From Lycium barbarum (taxonomy: Eukaryota; Streptophyta; Magnoliopsida; Solanales; Solanaceae), in the NCBI RefSeq assembly GCF_019175385.1, contig NC_083339.1, forward strand, positions 29,293,637-29,357,636: 64,000 bases of DNA, given 5' to 3'. The translations under genes and the position numbers were made by a program. This document shows, in pieces, positions 46,641 to 56,746 of the stretch (the first letter of the stretch is position 1; each line of letters starts with the position of its first letter). The notes beneath the pieces are model-generated. The model worked only from the letters and a program-made list of their open reading frames with translations, made no database searches and was not told the DNA's origin.

Positions 46641-48942
46641 CCATAGACTCTACATCAAAAAATCACAACCAACATATATATATATAAACATACATGCTAA
46701 GGACAACAATCCAAGCCGACTAGGCCGCTACATATGCTTTATAACAAAAATAAGAGCTGACAAGGCTACATGACAGCCTAACTACATACAACTGTCTACA
46801 GACCTCTATGGAGTATGAGCTGTAGAAAGGATAGGACAAGGCCCTGTCATACCCATATATACATGTCAAAATGGCATACCAAAAGGGACTACAGCTCCGA
46901 GCCAAGTGGAGCGCACTGTCTGTAGCTGAGCGGAAGGCCTACTGAGCTGGATCGCCTGTCTGGCTACCTGAACCTACGGGCATGAATGCAGTAACCCCCG
47001 ACGAAAGAGACGTCAGTACGAAACAATATATTGAGTATGTAAGGCAAGGATAACTGAAACTGAACTGAAAACAATACAATCTGGAGGCCAAAGAATGCCC
47101 TGAATATCTCACCTGACCTGTCTCATATGAAATGCAATATAATGCTATTATATATCTCACTGACCAAGTGGCCAGGTAACGGAAAAATCTCACTGACCCA
47201 TCGGCCAGGCAATCTGTCTCACTGACCCATAGGCCAGCCAATATGTCTCACTGACCAAGTGGCCAGGTTAAAGAAAATGTCTCACTAACCAAGTGGCCTG
47301 GCTAAAGAAAAATATATATGTATATCATGTAGTATATCATGCATATGCTGAAAAACACTGATACTGTAACATGTCTCTTCCGTCTCTTATAAACTCAAGG
47401 ACATAGGGAGGGGATATGGCCCCTCAGAAAGAACAACATAACACTTAGAAACTACGCCACAATATGATAAGCTCAACTTTGACAAATCTCTAGTCATAAG
47501 GTTCTTTACGCTCCTACCATATATGGAATCATGCCAAGAAAAGAAGGAACAACCTTAACATACCTGGAAGTTCACTTCTCGACTTTCCAACCAACTTCCG
47601 GTCTCACAATCTACATATAAAACCATTCATACTATTGCTACGCTTATCGTCGTATGCTTATCTTAAGCCTTCAAATTAAACCCTTTTTAGAATCTGCCCA
47701 AAACTCTGGCAGCATCTCCCATATATCTTCTACTCCCTCAAATCTTCAAAACAACTCCCAAATCACAATAAAACATCAACAATTCCATAATCAAAAGATT
47801 CCATTCAAACTATACTTAATTTACTCCTAAAACTTCTTTCATAATCAATCCATGACAACTTCATACAGCCCCTTATACACTCGTATATGACAATTCCTTA
47901 ACATTATTATTATCCCTCATAACAAGTGCTCAAAACATACTATTAATTATAACTCAAGTTAATTCACAACTCAAAATATCATCAAATGCATATTTGAACT
48001 TTTCCTCCAATTTTCTTCTCCTCAAATCTTAACATAATTACCAAACAAACTCATAAACATAAAATTAAGATGAAATCTTACCTCAAAATTCAAGAACACT
48101 TCAATTCCATGGCTACTTCACCTTAAAAATACTCACCCAAACATCTTCAAGAAGAGGAGACAAGTGTAGACCTCACTTGGAAACCTTAACTACTTTAATT
48201 TTCACTTTGATCCTTGGTTTGGGCTTGGAAATATATTGGAATATGTTTGGAGAGGTTTCTAGGACTTCCTAGGACTTGGGGCTATGTAAAAATTTAAATA
48301 GAAATGACCAAAATTGTCATATAGACTTGTAGGAATATGTGTGCATGTTGTGGAAGTTGGAGGAATGTTCTAGAGGATTTGGGATATGTTTAGGGGGATT
48401 TGGATATTAGATGAATGTTGTGGGAGGTTCTATAGAAGTGTGGAGATGAGAAATGGTGAAAAATTAAGTGATTTAGGTGACTTAAAGGGGGTATATATAG
48501 TAGTCCAAATCGGGTTAGGCTGATGGGCCGAAATTGGTGGGCCCTTTAAGTAGTTTCTAGAATTTTTGCATAGGTTCGTAAGCTCCTGACAGTTTGTTTT
48601 GAAATGCCCATAACTCCGTACTCTGATGTCTTATTGATGAACGGTTTGTTGCATTGGAAAACACTTGACAAACTAAATTTTAGGCTCTTGAAACACCTCA
48701 AAACTCCTGATATCCAAGAAGATATACCTCTCTGAAGTTGACCCAAAATTTCTGTCCAAAATTCTGCCAAATTTACCCAAATTTTTGACAAACTTATTTT
48801 ATTTGATTTGCTCGATCCCAAAACCTTTATACACTTGCTTAACAAAGAGTATTCCTTAACCTTATAAGGGTTTCGTGACCTTTTCGAGCTTACGTTAGTT
48901 TACTCACTATGCAAACAACGCAAAATTTTTCGAGGTGTAACA
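46641..48942 (-). mobile_element. S6: LTR in E1 integrase, left end truncated
   Basis: The right end is a clean GGTGTAACA at 48942. The left end lacks the TGTCACGACCC start, so a deletion took that edge plus adjoining integrase. It is like S2 in the U3 start and the 150-bp block (about 48593-48740). It has the 35-bp motif (47010-47046), five ~32-bp units around CTCACTGACC (47154-47310), a hairpin-like motif (47695-47711), a donor-like GAG|GTAAGA (GT 48081-48080) and a TATATATA box (48492-48499) without a GCTACAG array. Confidence 0.8.
47154..47310 (-). repeat. ~32-bp tandem repeats in S6
   Basis: Five imperfect units sharing CTCACTGACCxAxxGGCCAG, between the 35-bp motif and the hairpin-like motif. 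Confidence 0.8.
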
Positions 48943-49450
48943 TAATCTTTGGCGAAATTAGTAGTACTGACAGGTAGAAAATGTGCTGACTTCGTGAGTC
49001 TATCAACAATCATCCATATCGATTCAAACCTGCAGTGGGAATGAGGTAAGCCTGTAACGAAATCCATATTAATCTTCTCCCATTTCCAAGTCGAAATCTC
49101 TATATCCCGCAACAAACCTCCAGGCTTCTGATGCTCAACTTTCACCTGCTGACAATTAGGGCATTGGGCCACGAACTCTGTTACATCCATCTTCTTACTA
49201 TTCCACCGATAAAACTCTCAGATATCATGGTACATCTTCGTCGAGACTGGATGAATAGTATAGTGAGAATAATAAGCTTCTGCCATAATCTGCTGACATA
49301 ACCCTGCAACATCCGAAACATGCAATCTGCCTCGATACCTTAAAATTCCACTCTGGAAATCTCAAAGGGTGACTTCTTTTTCTGTGGTGCTATCTCCCTG
49401 TACCGGACCAAAGAAGGATCCTCATAATAGTGTTCCTTAACCTCAGCTAC
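48943..49450 (-). pseudogene. E1 integrase N-terminal half
   Basis: On the minus strand, the zinc-binding C-x2-C pair 'CPNCQQVK' lies near 49155. It is followed by 'MDFVTGLP' with the first catalytic Asp (about 49060) and 'VDRLTKSAHF' (about 49000). The frame stops at S6, so the second Asp and the Glu are gone. Further upstream (49200-49450) the His-containing part is decayed. Confidence 0.85.
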
Positions 49451-49499
49451 TAAGGATGATGTTGTGGTATCCTGAATTACAACTCCTGCATCACATGAG

Positions 49500-50070
49500 T
49501 CCAATAAGCACCCCTAGGCTAGCTAACTAATGAAGCTCATGCGCTAGCTCCCCTTTCTCTACTGCAAGTAAGACAAACTACCCATAGATCTGTGGCTAAG
49601 GGCATCGGCTACTACATTCGCCTTCCCTAGATGGTATAGAATATCCACATCATAATCCTTCAACAGCTCTAACCATCGCCTCTGATGTAAATTCAACTAT
49701 TTCTGCTTAAAGATATATTTGAAGACTCTTATGATCTGTATAAACATCAACATGAACAACATATAGATAATGTCTCCAAACCTTAAACGCATGAATCACC
49801 GCAACTAACTCCAAATCACTGGTCGGATATTTTAACTAACTCCGAATCATGGGTCGGATAATTCTTCTCATGCTTCCTCAACTGCCTCGAAGCATAAGCA
49901 ATAACCATACCATATTGCATCAAAACACAACCCAATCCGATGCCCAAAGCGTCACAATAAATAACATAACCCTCTGATTATCCTGGAAATGTCAAGACCA
50001 GTGCTGAAGTCAATCTATTTTTCAACTCCTAAAAACTCTGCTCACAAGCGTCTGTCCACTGGAACTTAGC
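49500..50070 (-). pseudogene. E1 RNase H remnant
   Basis: Minus-strand homology to gypsy RNase H with many stops. A duplicated-looking stretch at 49812-49860 (two copies of an AACTCCGAATCA/GGTCGGATA segment) points to a small local duplication. Confidence 0.6.
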
Positions 50071-50076
50071 TGCCTT

Positions 50077-51110
50077 CTATGTCAATTTCGTCAATGGCGC
50101 TAAAATAGAGGAGAAGCCCTGTACAAATATCCTGTAATATTCTGTCAACCCCAGAAAACTACAAATCTCCATCGGTATCGTAGGTCTAGGCCAAGTCTTC
50201 CCAGCCTCTATCTTCTGAGTGTCAACCCGGATGCCTTCATCCAATACAATATGCCAAAGAAAAGCAACAAAATTCAACCAGAACTCACATTTGGAGAACT
50301 TTGCATACGTCTTCTTATCTTGAAGAACTTTGAGTATAACACACAAATGATCCGCATGCTCTGTCTATGATCCGGAGTAGCCTAGAATGTCATCGATAAA
50401 TACAATCACAAACTGATCTAAGAAGGGTCTGAATACACGATTCATCAAATCCATAAATACTGCTAGTGCATTAGTCAACCCAAAATACATCACAAGACAC
50501 TCGAAATAACCATATTTGGTCCTGAATGTTGTCTTCAAAATATATTTCTCTTTGACCCTGAACTAATGAGAGCATGATCGCAAGTCTATCTTTGAAAAAC
50601 ATCTGGCACCCAACAATTGATCAAATAAGTCATCAATTCTCGGGAGCGGATATTTGTTCTTTATCATCACTTTATTCAATCGTATGTAATCTATACACAT
50701 CCGCAACAAGCTATTTTTCTTTCGTACAAATAACACTGGTGCTCCACACGTCGACGTACTAGGCGTAATAAAGCCCTTCTTAAGCAAATCTTCCAACTAC
50801 TCCTTCAACTTCTTCAGCTCAGCAGGGGCCATCCTATAAAGGAGAATAGATATCGACTGCGTATCTGGCAGCACATCAATGGAAAAGCCACTCTCCCACT
50901 CTGGCGAAATGCCTGGAAATTCATCTGGAAATACATCTGGGGATTCATTAACAACCAGAACAGACTGAAGGGTCACTGGTTCAGCTTCCGCATCTCGGAC
51001 TAGAACAATATGGTAAATACAACCTTTTGCGATCATCTTCTTTGCCTTGAGATAGGAAATAAACCAACTTGGCGAAGCTGTATTACCTTTCCATTCCAAT
51101 GCTAGCTCTC
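50077..51110 (-). pseudogene. E1 reverse transcriptase
   Basis: Minus-strand RT in pieces: 51099-50797 (linker with 'FPGISPEW'), 50796-50563 ('[10 protein letters not shown]', '[11 protein letters not shown]', 'SKIDLRS' with catalytic Asp present) and a further piece with F-I-D-D at 50389-50400 (catalytic pair present). The connection to RNase H is at 50346-50077. Stops at about 50796 and 50364 and loss of the 'GYHQ' residues break it, yet the active-site acids survive, unlike in E4. Confidence 0.85.
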
Positions 51111-51280
51111 CTGGAAACTAGAACCGGACCATCTTTGCTCTGCAATCAACATTAGTATAACAAAAAGCCAATCAGTCCATACCCATAATAACATCAAGTC
51201 CACCATGTCCAACTCAATCAAGTCAGCCATGGTATAATGATAGGAAATTGTAACTACACAATTCTTGTATACTCACCTAG

Positions 51281-52664
51281 CTATTCTGGATCTCCAACAG
51301 GTGTAGACACCTCAAAAGGGCTAATCATTTCAGGTTCTATCCCAAACTCACTAGCAATAAAAGGAGTGACGTATGATAAAGTAGAGCCTAGGTCTATCAA
51401 TGTATACACATCATAGGAGAAGACTGACAATATACCTGTAATAACATCAGGCGACGACTTAAGATCCTGCCAACTAACTAAATTGTAAATACAGTTCTGA
51501 GGACCCCTCGAACTGGATGCTCTACCTCTGCCTCTAACACGGCAAGTTGATGTCTGAGAGCCTTGCTCCGTAGGGTGTACCGATGATGAAGAACCAGCTA
51601 CAGATCCTGTCGGCTGAACTACACCTCCACCATCTCTCGACGGACAATCTCGCATAGTATGGCTTGGGTGACCGCAGGTATAACACATATCTGAACACAA
51701 ACGACACCGTTCGCCGTGCAACTTACCACATTAGGCACATCGTGGTAGAGATGGCCTCACCAAAAGACCCAGAAGATCTAGCTCTTTTGCTCTGACCCCT
51801 ATCACGCTCTCAATCATCTCGCTGTTGCTGCTGCTTTGTCACCTCTAAACCCAGAGCATACTCCTGAATATGAGAGATATCCATACCCTCCTGAAGTAAG
51901 GCCGTCATGCATTCATTAATCAAGTGCGCCCCAAGTCCAATCACAAATAGGTGTACCCGATCCTCCATCTCAACTACAATCATGGGAGAATACCTGGCTA
52001 GTGAGTTAAAAAGAAGATTATACTCCTGCATACTCATATTCCCCTGGCGTAAATTCAGAAACCTATCAACTCGAGCCCGTCGGGCCTCTGCTAGCAAATA
52101 ATGTCGAATGAAAGCCTTAGTGAATTCTTTCCATACTGCTTGAGGTGTATTAGCCCCCCTAGACAACTCCCAGGTCTCATACCACTAGACAACAACATCT
52201 CTCAAACGATAGGAAGACAACTCTACTGACTCAGTGTAAGAAGCATGCATTACCTTCAATTTCCTCATCATCCGATCTATAAAGTTCTGCGGGTCCTCAT
52301 CTGGTTTAGATCCAAAGAATATTGGAGGGTCCAAATTGATAAAGTCTCGAACCCTGCCACTAACAGCCCTGTCAACATAACCAGTACATGTGCCCTGTCA
52401 CTGAGCCTGAGTGGCCACTAATTGATTCAATAACAGAATAACATCTCACATCTCCTGGCCTGATACATCATCTGGAGGAACTGGGGGTACTGTTGCTGCA
52501 GCCCCTCTGGGATCCGCTGGGATTGAAGGGCTTTGAGAAGACTGAGATGGGGCCTTACTCTAGGACTCACCCTAGCCCGCATCTACAGGTGGCACCCTAC
52601 TGGTACCCTCGTCTATCACAGCCTTGCCTCTCTAGCCAGCTGAAGCTCTCCTCGTCATAGGCAT
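51281..52664 (-). pseudogene. E1 gag and protease
   Basis: The start is ATG at 52664 (minus). The N-terminal Pro/Ser/Ala-rich part has stops. The gag fold is clearest at 52166-51810, open for 118 codons ('FIRHYL', 'YNLLFNSLARY'). A complete CCHC knuckle (C-Y-T-C, H, C) lies at about 51690-51650. The protease loop at about 51395-51375 reads D-L-G-S-T where D-P-G-S-T or D-S-G is usual. Gag forms particles and protease matures the polyprotein. An arginine-rich RGRGR tract follows the knuckle. Confidence 0.85.
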
Positions 52665-52851
52665 CGATGAAATCATAATACATTATTAGAAAGGGAACCC
52701 TAATGATATGGCTCTAACGCACGATCTAAAATAAGAAAGAAAGACAATCTTCCTAAATACCCTGCAGCCTCCTGTTTATAAGTGTGATGCACAACACACA
52801 ATAAACAAGACTCTACCAGACACGACTTGTAGACAACCCTAGGCCGCAACT
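52665..52851 (-). other. E1 5' leader
   Basis: Untranslated sequence between the PBS and gag. There is no clear splice-acceptor tract beside this gag start, in contrast to E3 and E4. Confidence 0.6.
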
Positions 52852-52863
52852 GCTCTGATACCA
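52852..52863 (-). promoter_or_regulatory. E1 primer-binding site
   Basis: The minus strand reads TGGTATCAGAGC, an exact match to the common plant initiator-methionine tRNA site. It lies four bases from the 5' LTR edge at about 52868. Confidence 0.9.
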
Positions 52864-52867
52864 AGTT

Positions 52868-54110
52868 TTCCATGACCCTGACCAGAGGGCCATTATGGGC
52901 ACCCGAGCCCTAACTGTCGAGCACCGCTAATCATACGTTCATATCATAATATTAAATAAGAGTGGACCCCGAGGGTCATCAGATAAAAATATGTTGAATC
53001 ATAATGGAAATATGCTGAAAAGGGGATGAGCCTGCAAAGACATACTATACAACCATGCTGGACAAAAACTGTGCAAGCCGACAAGGCCATCAAAGAATAC
53101 TACACAACAAATATATAGGCCGAGGGGGCCATACAACGTCTAACTATACCATGACTGTCTACAAGCCACTACTGGAGTAGATGACATAATAAGGTCGGGA
53201 CAGGGCCCCGTCATACCTGTGTGTACACAAAAGTATAACGTATCAAAAACACAGCAACAACTCTGGAACAAGAGGAGTGCTCTAATATGAGCCGAACAAA
53301 AACCTACAGGGGCAGATCGTCAACTTGTCTACCTGAACTTGTGGGCATGAAACGCAGCGCCCCCAGAAAGGGACGTCAGTACGGACAAAGTACTGAGTAT
53401 GTAAGGCATGAAAGTAATATGAAGCAGACATAAAGTAGATAAGATTAAATGAATGCAACCTGTATATCTGAACTCCCACTGAGGGCCAATGATATGCATA
53501 AATACTGTGCATGCATTCATAGGGTCGTACATAAATATGCGTATATAATGCCTGTCAAGCCTCTGTGGGCATCCCATCGTATCATATCATCCTCTATGGG
53601 CATCATCATCATCAAAATATGACCCGCTAATCAGGTGGTAGTGCGTGTATAACGTCGTCACCTTCTCCATACCCCATATATATATAATACATAATATACA
53701 CGTATATAATGCCTGAGGGGTCATAGGTCTGTACATATATATATAGTACAATGCATGGGTATGATAAGAGTACATCCTGAATCTGTCGGAGTGATGTAAG
53801 GTTGTTATACCTCCGAACATCGTTATGAGACAACATTTTCATCAACAAGTGACTCTATGAATCATACTGAATTTGTAGAAAGACTAACTGGAAACATCAT
53901 TATAGAACATGAATCAACATGGAACATCCCTAGCTAATAAGATTAGAATCATTATGGATTAGCCTTACGTTTATGTTTCGTTCGTAAGGATCACGCCAAA
54001 AGAAGGAAAGTTAGCCTTAACATACCTTAAGTCATCAACAAATCCCACAATAAAACTGTCGAGCTAGTACTCCAATCTACTTAGTCACTACAGTACACCT
54101 AGCAACCAAC
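52868..54110 (-). repeat. E1 5' LTR, truncated
   Basis: It starts with a decayed TGTCATGACCC (TTCCATGACCC) and carries the 35-bp motif (53371-53410), CTGATCAGGTGG-type block (about 53628) and TA runs. It is collinear with 20077-20875 and stops at 54110, where E5 gag begins. The promoter part and sense start (about 1 kb) are missing. Confidence 0.82.
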
Positions 54111-54116
54111 GATACA

Positions 54117-54454
54117 ATGACCCCGACTCCTAACAGAGTCGCTCGCACAATAAAAAGACAAAAGAGGGTTGCTTTTACCAACATACTGAATTTCCCTACA
54201 TGTGGGAAGCGCCACTTACGAGAATGCTACCTGAGACTTAAGATATGCTACCGTTGTGGTGACAGGGGCCACAAGCAGACCAAGTGCCCAGAGTTAGGCC
54301 ATGGGAATTACCACTCATCACCCTATCACAAGGACGCCTTTGAATGTTTCGTCTGTAGAAGATTAGGGCATCTACAAAGGGAATGCCCCCAGTTTCAAAA
54401 TAGTATGGGTTTAAAGTTTCAGTGGCATCCTCTTTGTAGCAAATGTAGCAAAAG
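54117..54454 (+). pseudogene. E5 gag, multi-knuckle region (left part)
   Basis: The frame from 54117 is open through this segment (112 codons) and runs on by accident into S7. It has a degenerate first knuckle (F in place of the first Cys, then C29, H33, C37), two intact CX2CX4HX4C knuckles (C44-C47-H52-C57 and C77-C80-H85-C90) and the first half of another (C107, C110). Between them are basic linkers. It binds nucleic acid by family analogy with gag nucleocapsids. The ATG lies six bases from the E1 junction, so the true start is probably lost. Confidence 0.75.
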
Positions 54455-54858
54455 TGTTACACCCCGTATCTTCAAAGAGCACTTATCAAATTTGAAACAT
54501 AAGTACGTTGAGTTAGGGTTAAGTAAAACCACGTTGGAATATAAGGAGCAAGCATTATTAATTATATTTAACTATTGAAGGATGTATATAAGATATACTA
54601 GAAGGTTTTATAAGGAAATGAGTGGAAGAAATGAAGTAGTACGACTTTGGAGAAAAGATGGGCAATGTTTTCTGTGAAACATTTGGTCAAACTTGGGGGA
54701 CGAATATCTCTTAGCATATGAAGTGTTTAAAGGTGAAACAAAAGCCTAAAATTAAATTCGTCGAGTCTAGTTTCACACGCAACAAACCGTTCGTCGATAG
54801 GACATCGGAGTAGAGAACTATGGATGTTACAAGTTCAGCTGACAGAGCAGAAATGCAT

Positions 54859-54950
54859 GCTACAGTACTGCTACAGTACCGACTGATACAGTGCTTGTAC
54901 AGTAAAATGCTACAGTGAACCCCGACCCGAATTTGACCCTTATAAAAAGG
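54859..54950 (+). promoter_or_regulatory. S7 LTR core promoter: GCTACAG array and TATA box
   Basis: Five CTACAGT/TACAGT units at 54859-54916 precede TATAAAAAGG (54941-54950) by about 25 bp. A (GA)n run follows at 55003-55017. Confidence 0.65.
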
Positions 54951-55933
54951 GTAAGAACCCTATTTTTTCATCAGATTTTGCTAGAAAAATCCAGAAATTG
55001 AAGAGAGAGAGAGAGAGGAAAACAAAAAGTGAGCAATTTTCAAATAGCGGAGTAGTAGTTTAGGTCCGGGTAACACATGGTTGTGATTCTAGTGTTGTTT
55101 TGTGGTGGATATTAAGGATATTGCCGTCTTAACAAGAAAAAAGGTATGAATATTTCTCTTTTGGTATTATTTAAGGCTTATTTACGGAAATAAAGCTGTT
55201 AAATAATTGTGTAGTAAGTTGGGTTTGTTATGGAAGTTGGAAAATAGCGTGTGGGCTGTTTTATGGTACATATTGGTGTTGGAAATGATGTTATTAATGT
55301 TGGTATTTTTGTTGATTGTTGTTGGTTATTGGATTGTGAATTCGGGCTAGGCATATAAACAGGGAATGTGCTGCCCGAATTTCGGCAGATTCTAAACGGA
55401 ATTAAATTGAAGGCTTAAAATGAGCATATGACATTGAGCCTAATAATAGTATAAATGTTTTATATGTAGATTTACGAGCTTGGAAGGATAAACGTTGAAT
55501 GACTAAGGCCACCGAAAGGTATGTATGGCTAAACCCTTTCTTTCTAAAGGCATGATTCTTTTGTTATAAACCTTTGTGCCATATCCATAATATCCTTGCT
55601 TCCACAAATGCTAGAAGCCTATAAATCTCATGATCCTTACGATATTATTGAGATTATTCATGATCTTGAGGATATTCATTGTGATTGATCTCGCCTCATA
55701 ATTCTTGTTCTTTCGAGGTGAGATATAGCGATGACGATTCTATTTCTAATGCTATCTAAGTTCATGGTTCTCGATACTCTCATGACATTATTGATTTCAT
55801 CTTACGATGGTTGATCCTTCAAGGAACGATATAGTGATAATGTTAATACTAATGATGATGTTGATTTCATTTATGTATTTTTATGTATATGTATGTATGT
55901 ATGCATTGCGTCCCACTGATCAGTTGGGTATCA

Positions 55934-56093
55934 CACCGAGTCCCGAAAGGGCCCGGTACGGATGACACCGAGTCCCGAAAGGGCCGGGTACGGATCACAC
56001 CGAGTCCCGAAAGGGCCGAGTACGGATCACACCGAGTCCCGAAAGGGCCGGGTACGGATGACACCGAGTCTCGAAAGGGACGGGTACGGATAT
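55934..56093 (+). repeat. 5 x 32-bp minisatellite in S7
   Basis: Units start at 55934, 55966, 55998, 56030 and 56062, each opening CACCGAGTC(C/T)CGAAAGGG. Copies differ by one to three bases. The core CCCGAAAGGG is self-complementary. Confidence 0.93.
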
Positions 56094-56273
56094 GATACAT
56101 GTATGTATAGTAAGTGCGTGTGAAGGCATATGTATGTATGTTGTGTATGGATATGTATGAAATGTTTTTCTTGTAGATGAGTAGTTTACATGACAGAGAT
56201 CTTAAGAAGAGTACGAGGTATAATTAATTACTTTGTCTTATGCTTTCTTCACTCTGATATCATACTACCATTC

Positions 56274-56315
56274 ATGCCTTACATACTCAGTACATTGTTC
56301 GTACTGACGTCCCTT
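56274..56315 (+). promoter_or_regulatory. Conserved LTR motif (S7 copy)
   Basis: Sense-orientation copy of the block seen in six other LTR copies here, containing TACTGACGTCCC. Confidence 0.55.
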
Positions 56316-56746
56316 CTTGTGGACGCTGCGCTCATGCCCGCAGGTGCAAGTAGACGAGACGAGGATCTTCCGCAGTAGGCTGCTTTCAGGTACCAGTTTT
56401 GATTGGTGAGCTCCATTTCTTCCTGGAGCACTGTCGAGTCTATATATATATGTACGATTTTTTCCAGGGTATGTAGGGGGCCCTGTCCCGACTTGTATAC
56501 TTCAGTCATGTTCATAGAGGCTTTGCAAACAGTTCATTTGTACAGCTTAGTCATAGTGTGACAGTAGTAATATCGGCATCATGGGTCTATTGTACATTTA
56601 CTTATGCATGATATTATGTTCATATTTAGCCTCTTGATCTTATTGTTTCCATTTGAGACACGAAGGATGTATGTTATAAGTTGGTTCGCTCGGTTCTTGT
56701 AAGGTGTCGGGTGCCAATCACACCTTACCAAGAGTGGGGTGTGACA

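Larger units (their letters stand above)
20072..54110 (-). mobile_element. E1: outermost minus-strand gypsy chromovirus
   Basis: E1 is the host into which most of the window inserted. Its pieces line up in order on the minus strand: 5' LTR (52868-54110), PBS, gag, protease, RT, RNase H, integrase N-half (52664-48943), a short integrase piece (46566-46640), integrase C-terminus and chromodomain (36974-36300), 3' non-coding tail, PPT and 3' LTR. The joins across E3 (TAATT) and E4 (TACAC) are supported by target duplications. Across S6 some 0.25 kb of integrase is lost. The 5' LTR is truncated at 54110, about 1 kb short of its sense start. It is not functional. Confidence 0.75.
54455..56746 (+). 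mobile_element. S7: solo LTR inside an E5 zinc knuckle
   Basis: It runs TGTTACACCCCG to GGGGTGTGACA, 2292 bp, flanked by AAAAG (54450-54454) and AAGAG (56747-56751), one base apart. Gag sequence continues in frame on both sides. In sense order it has the 150-bp block (about 54690-54832), GCTACAG array, TATA box, donor-like AAG|GTATGA (GT 55144-55145), hairpin-like motif (55372-55387), second donor-like AAG|GTATGT (GT 55519-55520), a 5 x 32-bp minisatellite and the 35-bp motif (56274-56315). It is the same family as S4, in the opposite orientation. Confidence 0.9.

Noticed and set aside
54117..54578. 153-codon zinc-knuckle ORF as a host CCHC protein gene
   Set aside because: The last third is LTR sequence of S7, and the gag continues on the far side of S7, so it is a retrotransposon gag fragment.
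55934..56093. Regular 32-bp repeats as a CRISPR array or centromeric satellite
   Set aside because: Units are directly adjacent without spacers, number only five and sit inside a plant LTR.
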